DNA of 36,975 bases, taken from the NCBI RefSeq assembly GCF_027319265.1, contig NZ_DAHVNP010000018.1:1-36975 (forward strand), given 5' to 3'. The notes under the pieces were generated by a model that worked only from the letters and a program-made list of their open reading frames with translations, searched no databases and had not been told where the DNA came from. The first letter of the stretch is position 1, and every line of letters starts with the position of its first letter. The translations under genes were made by a program, and so were the position numbers. Source of the stretch: Ferrimicrobium sp. GTDB taxonomy: Bacteria; Actinomycetota; Acidimicrobiia; Acidimicrobiales; Acidimicrobiaceae. Shown here in pieces: positions 7,048 to 14,883 of the stretch.

Positions 7048-9513
7048 ATGGCTCGGCGCCCCCTCCTCGGCACTCTGGGCATTATTGTCGCGCTTCTCGC
7101 GCTCGCTATCCTTCAGCTTCGGGGCGTCGCCACCGTGCCGCCGCTCGGCTCGACGTTGGACCCAACCACCGGCGCATTCAATCTCGGTGCGCGAGCAGCC
7201 CTGCCGACATCGGCCACCATACATCTCACCGGCATCCCTACGACCGTCACAATCTCCTACTCAGCGCAGGGAATCCCGGATCTCCACGCCAGGAGTCAAG
7301 CTGCTCTTTGGTACGCAATGGGATACCTCGAGGCGCGCAATCGGCTCTTCGAGATGGACCTTATCCGCCGTGAGGCCGGAGGCCAACTGTCAGCTGTTCT
7401 CGGACCAAGCTACCTGACCTCCGACCTCTTCGAACTTCGGCTCGGACTTATTCGGACCGCCGAGGCGAACTTCCAAGCGCTACCATCAGCTGATAAAGAG
7501 ATTCTAGAGATCTTCTCGAACGGCGTAAATGCGGCACGTGCCTACGATATCAGCCACCATCAACTCCCCGTAGAGTTTCGTCTCCTCGACTACACCCCTG
7601 CTCCTTGGACGCCCATCGATTCGATGTTGGTCCAAGGGTACTTGACACAGACCCTCGATTACTCCCAGAATCCCGTCGATTACTCGATCTTGGTTGGACA
7701 CCTTGGCTTTCAACGGAGCATGGCTCTGTTTCCAGTGATCGCGAAGAACCCGCAGGAGCCCTATGATCCCGGACCGTATCACTTCCACCACACCACTCCT
7801 ACCGACCCACCCATTACCGTCAGTCCGTCACTGCTGGACTCGCTTCAGTCGCTCGCCAAAATGAGCACCAAACTCCCCCCAGGAGCCATTCACTCCTTCT
7901 CAAACTCAAACAACTGGGCCATTGCGGGGGATAAATCAACCACCGGCGACACCATTGTGGCCGGGGATCCACACTTGAATCAAACACTTCCCGCCGTTTG
8001 GTACTGGGTCAACGCGCACGCCCCTGGGGTGAGCTTTGCTGGCGTTACCGTCCCCGGCCTGCCCATCATCCTGATCGGGAGAAATCACTGGATTGCCTGG
8101 AGCGAGACTGATGTCCAGAACCAATCGACCTTCTTCTACCAAGAGACCACTAGTAAGGCCCATCCCGGTGACTACCTGCTGCGAGGGAGGTGGGTGCCTT
8201 TTACTGATTACGACTACACCGTCAAGGTGAAAGGGGGCACCAGTCAGCATCTCGTCGTACAGACAACGACTAATGGCCCCATCATCACGATCCATGGCGC
8301 CAAGGTCGCTGTCGACTGGATGGGGGCCGCTGTCTCCAAGGATTTTGCCTCACTGATGGGCATCCTCCATGCCACGAATTGGAGACAGTTCACTACCGCG
8401 CTCTCGATCTGGCGTGCGCCATCACAGAACTTCGTCTTCGGTGACCGCCACGGCAACATCGGCCTCATCTCGGCTGGCTACTACCCGATTGTCAGCGCGC
8501 GTGATCCGTGGTTGGTGATGAACGGTAACGATGGTAGCCGCATTGTCGGATCGATTCCCTATAGCGAGATCCCACAAAGCTACGATCCAAAATCAGGTTT
8601 TGTCTTCAGTGCGAACCAACGACCGGTCAGTGCAGACTACCCGTACTACCTCGGGACCTCCTTTGACTTCTTCTCCAATGGCTATCGAGCTGACGAGATC
8701 CACTCCTTCCTCACCACTCACCAGCGAGTAACCCCCACCGACGTCGCTCACCTCCAGAACTCAGTAACCGACTACCTCGCCACCCAACTCGTCCCTTGGC
8801 TCGTACGCCAGTTCAATGGGGTTCATCCCACACCCGCGGTCGAGCAGGCAGTCACGACCCTACGCCACTGGAATGACTCCATGGGCACCACCTCAACGGC
8901 AGCGAGCATTTGGTGGACCTTTCTCGGCAACGACATCCGTGATACCTTCGAACCTTGGTTCCGTTACTACCGCGTTCCCGAACCGCCTGGTAGCTCGCTC
9001 GTGGTCAATCAACTCAATGCTCCACTGATCGAGGACCTCCAATACCTGGATATCAACGACCCAGCAAATCCTTTCTTCACCCCACCAGCCAGCCACGTTC
9101 ATCGCAATGCTGGTACCGTTGCACGAGAGGCGCTGACACAAGCCGTCGCGAGCCTCGCCCATAGACTCGGCAATCAAGAGACGACATGGCACTGGGATCG
9201 GCTCCACTTTCGCGAGTTTCCCTCCCTGAGCGGCGTGGCCGGTCTGGGTTATGGACCCCGAGGATCATCCGGGGATGCCTGGACCGTCGATGCCGCCGAC
9301 GGAGGTCTGCTCTCAGAGGCCGGTCCGAGTTGGCGGATGATCGTGGCATTCGGTGATCGAGGTGCGGCCATCTACCCTGGAGGTCAATCCGAGAATCCCT
9401 TATCGAGCTGGTACGAGAATCAGATACCCGATTGGTTCGATGGGCACTACTTGCCATTCGGGCTCGGCCCTCAGCCCAGCATCGCCACCTGGAGATTGGA
9501 GCCAAGCAGATGA
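7048..9513 (+). CDS. Membrane-anchored penicillin-acylase-family Ntn hydrolase
   Basis: An 821-residue protein with an N-terminal membrane segment (about residues 5-25) and the full penicillin/acyl-homoserine-lactone acylase layout. The alpha-chain part carries the QAALWYAMGYLEARNRLFEMD motif region. The spacer ends before NSNNWAIAG, where Ser287 is the expected autocatalytic cleavage point and new N-terminal nucleophile. GDPHL follows about 20 residues later, as usual. Members cleave amide bonds of acylated compounds such as beta-lactams, homoserine lactones or lipopeptides. The substrate is not predictable, and quorum-signal or antibiotic degradation are only possibilities. The ATG has AAAGGAA seven bases upstream. 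The next gene overlaps by four bases (ATGA). Confidence 0.9.
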   Translation: MARRPLLGTLGIIVALLALAILQLRGVATVPPLGSTLDPTTGAFNLGARAALPTSATIHLTGIPTTVTISYSAQGIPDLHARSQAALWYAMGYLEARNRLFEMDLIRREAGGQLSAVLGPSYLTSDLFELRLGLIRTAEANFQALPSADKEILEIFSNGVNAARAYDISHHQLPVEFRLLDYTPAPWTPIDSMLVQGYLTQTLDYSQNPVDYSILVGHLGFQRSMALFPVIAKNPQEPYDPGPYHFHHTTPTDPPITVSPSLLDSLQSLAKMSTKLPPGAIHSFSNSNNWAIAGDKSTTGDTIVAGDPHLNQTLPAVWYWVNAHAPGVSFAGVTVPGLPIILIGRNHWIAWSETDVQNQSTFFYQETTSKAHPGDYLLRGRWVPFTDYDYTVKVKGGTSQHLVVQTTTNGPIITIHGAKVAVDWMGAAVSKDFASLMGILHATNWRQFTTALSIWRAPSQNFVFGDRHGNIGLISAGYYPIVSARDPWLVMNGNDGSRIVGSIPYSEIPQSYDPKSGFVFSANQRPVSADYPYYLGTSFDFFSNGYRADEIHSFLTTHQRVTPTDVAHLQNSVTDYLATQLVPWLVRQFNGVHPTPAVEQAVTTLRHWNDSMGTTSTAASIWWTFLGNDIRDTFEPWFRYYRVPEPPGSSLVVNQLNAPLIEDLQYLDINDPANPFFTPPASHVHRNAGTVAREALTQAVASLAHRLGNQETTWHWDRLHFREFPSLSGVAGLGYGPRGSSGDAWTVDAADGGLLSEAGPSWRMIVAFGDRGAAIYPGGQSENPLSSWYENQIPDWFDGHYLPFGLGPQPSIATWRLEPSR

Positions 9514-9869
9514 CGACGACGCAGCGATCGATCCTGTTGGTGTTCTTTGGTGCTTTGATCGCCTTCATCGGCAATAGCGTAGGTCTATGGTGGCTTGGCT
9601 ATCTCGTCGGTGCAGGATTGGCGCTCTCGATCCGTCCAAGCCTTGCTGGCTGTTCGGTTGCCCTCGGTTGGATCGCTGGCTTCGTACAGAGCGTGATCAG
9701 TGCGCATCTTGTACAAGCTGCGCGTGTTGTCGCCCTACTCGCAGGCCTACCCGCCACCCTCGGACTCCTTCTCGTTCTCCTTGCCCTCGTCCTTGCCTTT
9801 CTAGAGGGCTGGCTCCCTGCACTCGTCGTCACTCGTCTCAGAGGGAACGAGCACCCTAAAGCCACCTAA
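9510..9869 (+). CDS. Small membrane protein coupled to the acylase
   Basis: A 119-residue protein with about three to four hydrophobic helices (roughly residues 8-27, 28-45, 48-64 and 75-103) and short charged ends. No family is recognised. The ATG at 9510 shares ATGA with the acylase stop and has GGAG about 12 bases upstream, so translational coupling is clear. Coupling suggests it may help insertion, export or function of the acylase. It ends 12 bases from the convergent YihY gene. Confidence 0.7.
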   Translation: MTTTQRSILLVFFGALIAFIGNSVGLWWLGYLVGAGLALSIRPSLAGCSVALGWIAGFVQSVISAHLVQAARVVALLAGLPATLGLLLVLLALVLAFLEGWLPALVVTRLRGNEHPKAT

Positions 9870-9881
9870 CCCAACCGCGTG

Positions 9882-10751
9882 TCACTGCGTCAATGCACCG
9901 CGGTGAATCGCGATGGCGTGGTCGATTTCGGCACCCATGAGTACCACAACAAAGGTGAGATAGAGCCATAGCAGGAGAACCGCCACACCTGCCAGCGGTC
10001 CATAGGTCGCCGACTCGCCCGCAGAGTGGGTGAGGTAGAGGCTGAAGCCAAGCGATGTGAGCACCCAGCCTACCGTCGCTATCGCGCTCCCCAGGGATAG
10101 GACCCTCCATCTCTTCCACGACCTGCCCTGTGCGGCCCCGTAGTAGATGGACAACAATAACGTCATAGCGATCAACGAACCGACGATCCGTACCACCCAT
10201 GCACCGACATCAAGAACGCCATGCAGCCCTAGCGGCAACTGATCCGCGACCAACTTCTCGATCGCCCCACCAAAGACGAGCAACGCGACGGCGACACCAG
10301 CGAGCACGATCGTAACCGCGAGCAATGGCAGCGCACGGACCCGACGAAGGATAAAGCCATGCGGCTTGGCGACATCAAAGGCAACATCGAGCGCCTGCTG
10401 GAGTGCGGAGATGGCTTCGATCGCAGACCAAGCAGCTACCGCCAAGCCTGCCACGACGGCGATCAAATCCGCCCGCCTCGATCCGCTACTCTTGAGTGCT
10501 GCCGTCAAGATCGCTGCGACGGACTGTGGCAGCAAGACCGACAGGTCATGCACTACCGTACCGAGCGTAGCAGGCGTCAGACCAATGAGCCTTGCCAACC
10601 CGACCGCTGCAATAATCGCTGGAAAAATAGCGAGGAATCCGTGAAATGCGAGCCCGGCGGCGGCTAAGGTGAGTCGATTGCGGCCGGTGGCCTTGGCGGC
10701 ATCTACAACGATATCAACCGCCGTATCGTCGACAAGGCGTTCCCGGAGAAT
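9882..10751 (-). CDS. YihY/virulence factor BrkB family membrane protein
   Basis: A multi-helix membrane protein of the YihY/BrkB family. The family N-terminal region is clearly encoded: LAAAGLAFHGFLAIFPAI, then VGLARLIG, and later the YGPLAGVAVLLLWLYLTF stretch near the C-terminus. The odd point is the start. No ATG, GTG or TTG exists in frame before TTG 10598, yet starting there would delete the conserved first helix. The frame is open back to a TGA near 10830. The best position is just after the upstream gene's stop (10762), where ATT 10751 would give about 289 residues. Re-initiation on ATT after coupling, or a start-codon mutation, is inferred. It is the last gene of a minus-strand run. 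Confidence 0.75.
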   Translation of the reverse strand: MLRERLVDDTAVDIVVDAAKATGRNRLTLAAAGLAFHGFLAIFPAIIAAVGLARLIGLTPATLGTVVHDLSVLLPQSVAAILTAALKSSGSRRADLIAVVAGLAVAAWSAIEAISALQQALDVAFDVAKPHGFILRRVRALPLLAVTIVLAGVAVALLVFGGAIEKLVADQLPLGLHGVLDVGAWVVRIVGSLIAMTLLLSIYYGAAQGRSWKRWRVLSLGSAIATVGWVLTSLGFSLYLTHSAGESATYGPLAGVAVLLLWLYLTFVVVLMGAEIDHAIAIHRGALTQ

Positions 10752-10761
10752 CGTTAGAGGT

Positions 10762-10995
10762 TTAACGACCCTTCCTCCCCAAACGACGATGGCCCGAGTA
10801 GCCCCGTCTGACGTCGCGCAAGAGCACCAATGTCAGTACGACCGCGACCACAATCGGCACTGCCAACCAACCTCCACTGTCATGGCGCACCCCTAGGGTC
10901 ACTACCCCGACGACGACGGCACCAAGTGCCAGCCAGGGCTGGTCTCCAACGATGAAGTTCCAGAGGAACACAAACGGAACTACGACTATCCGCAT
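10762..10995 (-). CDS. Small two-helix membrane protein
   Basis: A 77-residue protein with two hydrophobic segments (about residues 3-31 and 43-60) and a strongly basic C-terminus (RDVRRGYSGHRRLGRKGR). No family is recognised. It lies between the COG4280-like gene (15 bases upstream) and the YihY gene (about 10 bases downstream). Two adjacent ATG codons (10998 and 10995) are possible starts, neither with a strong ribosome-binding site. The position suggests a membrane-related role shared with its neighbours. Confidence 0.6.
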   Translation of the reverse strand: MRIVVVPFVFLWNFIVGDQPWLALGAVVVGVVTLGVRHDSGGWLAVPIVVAVVLTLVLLRDVRRGYSGHRRLGRKGR

Positions 10996-11010
10996 CATTG
11001 TCGGCCGATC

Positions 11011-11724
11011 TCATGCATCTGCAGCCGTCCGTCGCCGCCCAAACGTCACCAATAGCAGCGCAGTGAGTGCAAACCATCCCACCATTGGCAGTAAAAAGAT
11101 ATCCCCTCCCGGCCAATGTAGACCCAATCCCTGGGCCATCCAGAACGTCCCAAAACTGGTCAACATCACGCCCACGACCATCTTGAGCTTGTTCTCTGGC
11201 ACCTCCGTCAAGGCCCGGGCCAACACGATGCCAAGAGCCGCGACGACGACCACCGCCGCCAAAGCTGCGAGCGAAGCCTGACCAAGTGCACGGGCACTCG
11301 ACCCCAGCGATATCACAATGACCGCCACCTCGAGCCCTTCGAGCAAAACGCCTTTGAATGCGATCACAAAGCCCTGGCGATCTGCCTCATCTTTGAGGCG
11401 GCCCACCTGCCGCGCATAGATCGCGGCCTCATCATGCATCGCCTTAGCCCCGATCGAACGCAACACCGCTTTGTGAAGCCACTGCAGCCCAAAGACCAGC
11501 AGCACAAACCCGACCACGGTGCGCAGTAGCGCAAGTGGAACATAGTGCACCATCGCCGTCCCCAGGACCGCAACGATGAGAACGAGGATCGCAATCGCCA
11601 GCACCGCGCCACGGAGCGCAATGCGCCAGCCATGGGTAAAGCCGACCGCGAGAACGATCGTCAGTGCCTCAACGGCCTCCACCGCGCTTGCAAAGAAGAC
11701 GGAGAGAACAAGCGCCCAATCCAT
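11011..11724 (-). CDS. COG4280-like polytopic membrane protein
   Basis: A 237-residue protein with six or so membrane helices arranged as two similar halves. The first half opens with SAVEAVEALTIVLAVG and the second with KGVLLEGLEVAVIVISLG. Paired acidic motifs within duplicated halves are typical of small cation or metal transporters of the LysE/UPF0016 type, and the sequence resembles what I recall of COG4280. Transport of a cation is therefore inferred, not shown. Between the halves is a charged loop (RQVGRLKDEADRQG). The CbbY-like phosphatase ends 11 bases upstream, so the genes are probably one operon. Confidence 0.6.
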   Translation of the reverse strand: MDWALVLSVFFASAVEAVEALTIVLAVGFTHGWRIALRGAVLAIAILVLIVAVLGTAMVHYVPLALLRTVVGFVLLVFGLQWLHKAVLRSIGAKAMHDEAAIYARQVGRLKDEADRQGFVIAFKGVLLEGLEVAVIVISLGSSARALGQASLAALAAVVVVAALGIVLARALTEVPENKLKMVVGVMLTSFGTFWMAQGLGLHWPGGDIFLLPMVGWFALTALLLVTFGRRRTAADA

Positions 11725-11735
11725 ACGCGGTACTA

Positions 11736-12488
11736 CTATCTCGAAACAAGCTTCTCAAGGAATTCAACGTCAATGAGACCACTACCCTCTGCCCCTGAGG
11801 CCAACCGCCAGTGGGCTGGCTCACCGGGGTCACCGAGACTCGACGCCACACAGGCCGCCTCCGAGAAATCCTGGTCTTGGGTGTAGTCACTCGGGGTAAT
11901 CAAGGTAGGAATACCCGCACCGACACTGGCCAACAGTCCAGCGCGTGTGTCCTCAAGCGTCACGACATTGCGTGCATCAACACGGTGTCGCTCAAGCAAC
12001 CAAAGATAGATCCCCGGATCAGGCTTTTTGCGCGGGACGATATCACCAATACCGAGATATTGAAAACGGTCTTGCCAATCGTCGCCGAGGCTCCTGCGCA
12101 ACAGGGCATCAAGCCCCTCATAGGTGATCGTCGAAGCGATGGAGATCGGAATGCGTCGGGAAGCGAGTTCATCCAGCAGACGTCGTACGCCCACGCGAAG
12201 TTCGATACCCCCTTGGTCGACCAGTTCACGAAAGTAACGTGCCTTGACATCGTGGATCTGCTCAACCTGCGCATCACTCAACGCCCCTAGCTCAGGGTGT
12301 TGGCTCCAATAAAAACGGATTCGCTCCTTGCCTCCCATAATGGCAAGGAGCTCACCGTAGAGTTCAGGATCCCAGTCAACGGGATAACCTAGCTCACGAA
12401 AGGCAGAGTTGTAGGCCACGCGATGACCTCCACGCTCCGTCTCCGCTATCGTTCCATCGACATCAAAGAAAACCGCCTCGAGTGTCAT
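11736..12488 (-). CDS. CbbY/beta-phosphoglucomutase-type HAD phosphatase
   Basis: A 250-residue HAD enzyme. Motif I is VFFDVDGTIAETE (Asp9, Asp11), followed by GGHRVAYNSAF, which is characteristic of CbbY-type sugar-phosphate phosphatases. Motif II is SIASTIT, motif III uses the lysine in PRKKPDPGIY, and motif IV is VTLEDTRAGLLAS. In phototrophs and CO2-fixers CbbY removes the Rubisco inhibitor xylulose-1,5-bisphosphate; other members act on various sugar phosphates. No Rubisco gene is in view. The ATG has AAAGG six bases upstream. It follows the helicase gene by 29 bases on the same strand. Confidence 0.85.
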   Translation of the reverse strand: MTLEAVFFDVDGTIAETERGGHRVAYNSAFRELGYPVDWDPELYGELLAIMGGKERIRFYWSQHPELGALSDAQVEQIHDVKARYFRELVDQGGIELRVGVRRLLDELASRRIPISIASTITYEGLDALLRRSLGDDWQDRFQYLGIGDIVPRKKPDPGIYLWLLERHRVDARNVVTLEDTRAGLLASVGAGIPTLITPSDYTQDQDFSEAACVASSLGDPGEPAHWRLASGAEGSGLIDVEFLEKLVSR

Positions 12489-12517
12489 CGTTGACCTTTC
12501 TATTCTCGTGACGGAGG

Positions 12518-13693
12518 TTAGCGAGACCTCCGCGAATACTGTGCTGGCCGACGTGGTCGCCTAGCGCCACCACCACGACCTCCGCCATAGGACCCACCAT
12601 CGCTACCCGGCACACCAGTCTGCAACTGTTGTTCAATCGAGCGTGCCTTTGAACGATCTCGATCAGAGACCAGCGAGATGACTACACCAGTATTTCCCGC
12701 CCGTCCAGTGCGGCCAGAGCGGTGAAGATAATCGGTGAAGTTGTTCGGAAGATCATAGTGAAGCACAAGTGCTACCTCGTCGACGTGGATGCCACGAGCG
12801 GCGACATCCGTCGCGATCAACACCTGTGTTCGCTTGGTCAAGAAACGCCGCAGGGCCGCATCGCGTTGGCGCTGCGAGAGACCTCCATGCACCGCAGAGG
12901 CGTCCATGCCCAGATCAGCTAGCTCGTCATCGAGTCGATCAACCTGATCACGGGTGTTGCAAAAAACGATGGTCGGACCATGACCAAGTGCGTAATCCGA
13001 AACCAGGCCTGCCTTCTCGTAGCGGCCAGCAGGTACGAAACGATGCTCCAGCTTCGGTTCATCAGCCTCAATCGTGATGAACGTCGGCTCCGTCAGGTAC
13101 CGTTGCACCAGCGATCTTACTGGATTGTCGAGGGTGGCCGAGAAGAAGGCTGTCTGCCGACGAGCGGTCAAGGAGCCAAGAATCTCTGCAACTGCCGGGC
13201 CAAAACCCATATCAGCCATACGATCAACCTCGTCAAGGACGACATGGGTTACCGCATCTAGCGAGACGGCCCGTCGATCCACCAGATCCATCAAACGTCC
13301 AGGAGTGGCGACAAGAACGTCGACCCCGCGCTTGAGCTGTTGGATCTGCTTTCCGTAGGGTGTTCCTCCGTAGACAGCCATCACCCAGAAGTCTCTCGGA
13401 GCCAAGCTCACAAGCGCTTTTTGCACCTGTTGTGCCAACTCACGTGTCGGCACCAGAATAAGACCGAGTGGTCCGGTCGCGCGACCACGAACTCCCTCGA
13501 GCAGCGAGACCAAAGGAACACCAAAGGCAAAGGTCTTTCCAGATCCCGTTGGTGCTTGTGCGATCAGATCATGGCCAGCAAGCGAAGCAGGAATTGCCTG
13601 GGCTTGGACCGCGGTGGGTTCAGTAATTCCAATCGCGGTTAAGCGGGCTTGAATTTGGGCGTCAACGCCCAAGGTATCGAATATATTCGACAA
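12518..13693 (-). CDS. DEAD-box ATP-dependent RNA helicase
   Basis: A 391-residue superfamily 2 helicase with all core motifs in order: Q motif (PTAVQAQAIP), motif I APTGSGKT, Ia PTRELA, Ib TPGR, II DEVD (Val replaces the usual Ala), III SAT, then VHGG, ARGIHV and HRSGRTGRAG. The C-terminus is a basic Gly/Arg-rich tail, common in RhlE/CsdA-like enzymes that remodel ribosomal RNA or mRNA in the cold. The frame extends upstream, but TTG 13693 is preferred because GAGGAG lies six bases before it and the product then begins MSNIFDTLG. Its leader holds two perfect hairpins. It is followed by the CbbY-like gene. Confidence 0.92.
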   Translation of the reverse strand: MSNIFDTLGVDAQIQARLTAIGITEPTAVQAQAIPASLAGHDLIAQAPTGSGKTFAFGVPLVSLLEGVRGRATGPLGLILVPTRELAQQVQKALVSLAPRDFWVMAVYGGTPYGKQIQQLKRGVDVLVATPGRLMDLVDRRAVSLDAVTHVVLDEVDRMADMGFGPAVAEILGSLTARRQTAFFSATLDNPVRSLVQRYLTEPTFITIEADEPKLEHRFVPAGRYEKAGLVSDYALGHGPTIVFCNTRDQVDRLDDELADLGMDASAVHGGLSQRQRDAALRRFLTKRTQVLIATDVAARGIHVDEVALVLHYDLPNNFTDYLHRSGRTGRAGNTGVVISLVSDRDRSKARSIEQQLQTGVPGSDGGSYGGGRGGGARRPRRPAQYSRRSR

Positions 13694-13752
13694 AGAAGTC
13701 TCCTCTACATACACGCGGAACTCCCACGTGCGTAGAAACTCCACATTCTTCG

Positions 13753-13787
13753 TGCCCGAATGGGCAGGCGCCGTTCGACAATCGAAC
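13753..13787 (-). promoter_or_regulatory. Two perfect hairpins in the helicase leader
   Basis: TGCCC-gaat-GGGCA (13753-13766) and GTTCGA-caa-TCGAAC (13773-13787) are perfect inverted repeats about 60-95 bases upstream of the helicase start. They may be RNA structures in a 5' leader or a protein-binding site. Cold-shock helicase genes often have structured leaders. Which role applies here cannot be told from sequence. Confidence 0.4.
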
Positions 13788-13854
13788 AGGCTTTCACCAG
13801 CCTAGCAGGTTCCCACGTTCCCTCAGGCACCCATTGTGCAACAAGAAAGGCTTC

Positions 13855-14547
13855 TCAACTCACCAACCAGCGGAAGAGGTTCAACTGCATCGGGTCGAAG
13901 TCGATCAATCGCTCTGGATGCCACTGCACCGCGACGAGTCCAGGCCGTTCCATCGCCTCGACGACACCATCCTCTGACACCGCCGTGACCACCAGATCTC
14001 CTCCTGGCACATCGACTGCCTGGTGATGGAGCGAGTTCGCCTGCAAGATACCTGGTAGCAGCCGGGCGAGCTCCGAGTCCGCAGAGACGCTGATGCTATG
14101 GGCGTACTCGTACTCGTGTTCCGTGAGAGAATGCCGGTTTTTACCGCTCGTCTCAAGATCCTGAATAAGCGTTCCACCAAAGAAGACATTGACGACCTGT
14201 ATGCCACGACAGATCGCGAGAACCTTACGGTCCTGATGGAGCGCCTCATCTAGTAGGGCTCGCTCAATCCGGTCACGATTGGCCTCAATCCCGTAGACCT
14301 TGTCAGAGTTCACCGTCTGTCCATAGAGGGCGGGATCGACGTCACCACCTCCAGTCAGCATGAGCGCATCAGTCGAGGCGATCAGCTCCTTGGCTATCCT
14401 CTTGATCTCCGACTCAGCGAGGTCACCGATCTGCGCCGGTGCCATCATCCCGTAGGATCCAAGACGAGCGAGGGCATCCAAATAGCCTTCATGGACCCCA
14501 GTACGCCTGCCCGATAATTGCCCCGCAGTTACTACAACCCGTGCCAT
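13855..14547 (-). CDS. Class I glutamine-amidotransferase-like hydrolase (PuuD/peptidase C26 type)
   Basis: A 230-residue protein with the motifs of gamma-glutamyl-gamma-aminobutyrate hydrolases: LTGGGDVDPALYG (about residues 64-76), the nucleophile region AICRGIQVVNVFFGGTLIQDL with the catalytic Cys, NSLHHQAV, and the His/Glu pair in VQWHPE. Such enzymes release glutamate from gamma-glutamyl amides, for example in polyamine breakdown. No other polyamine genes are near, so the substrate is open. The ATG has GGGGAGG seven bases upstream. Immediately upstream of that site lies the three-copy TTGACAGC repeat, which could hold its promoters. Confidence 0.88.
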   Translation of the reverse strand: MARVVVTAGQLSGRRTGVHEGYLDALARLGSYGMMAPAQIGDLAESEIKRIAKELIASTDALMLTGGGDVDPALYGQTVNSDKVYGIEANRDRIERALLDEALHQDRKVLAICRGIQVVNVFFGGTLIQDLETSGKNRHSLTEHEYEYAHSISVSADSELARLLPGILQANSLHHQAVDVPGGDLVVTAVSEDGVVEAMERPGLVAVQWHPERLIDFDPMQLNLFRWLVS

Positions 14548-14565
14548 CGCACAACCTCCCCGTCC

Positions 14566-14610
14566 CTATCGCTGTCAACTCTATCGCTGTCAACGCTGTA
14601 GCTGTCAACG
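14566..14610 (-). repeat. Three 15-bp tandem repeats carrying TTGACA boxes
   Basis: On the plus strand the units are CTATCGCTGTCAACT, CTATCGCTGTCAACG and CTGTAGCTGTCAACG. Read on the minus strand, each contains GTTGACAGC. The 15-bp period places a GATAG(A/G) exactly 17 bases after two of the TTGACA boxes, so they could form overlapping tandem promoters with -35 TTGACA and a weak -10 GATAGA/GATAGG firing toward the amidotransferase gene. They may equally be repeated repressor half-sites. Confidence 0.6.
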
Positions 14611-14675
14611 TTCTTCTTGTCGACGTCATCGTTATCCGGCACACCAAAAGGCAAAACCCTCAACCGCCAGCCTAT

Positions 14676-14693
14676 CTGTCAATGCATTGACAG
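14676..14693. promoter_or_regulatory. 18-bp perfect palindrome, likely operator
   Basis: CTGTCAATGCATTGACAG is a perfect 18-bp palindrome. Its half-site CTGTCAA is the same heptamer found in all three copies of the tandem repeat at 14566-14610. It lies between the divergent amidotransferase and DedA genes, a natural place for a shared dimeric regulator. The regulator is not identifiable. Confidence 0.6.
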
Positions 14694-14883
14694 CCGCACC
14701 ACCTCACTATCTATCCCGTATTGTCGGTATTGTGTGTGCCATGGCTCCTTGCGATGCATGAACGGCGTGGTTGGGAGTTCTCCACCAACTCCTACGATGA
14801 CGATCGAGCCGTGCCAATGCAGCAAAGATTGGACAACGAACCGACAGCGGTCAGCTTAGGGAGGTGCTAGTGTCTAGGTAACT

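Noticed and set aside
13773-13787. Possible LexA (SOS) box at GTTCGACAATCGAAC
   Set aside because: The arms are in the opposite order to the actinobacterial CGAAC-N4-GTTCG box, so it is listed only as an inverted repeat.
14566-14610. Short CRISPR array
   Set aside because: The repeats are 15 bp, directly adjacent and without spacers; no cas genes are in the window.
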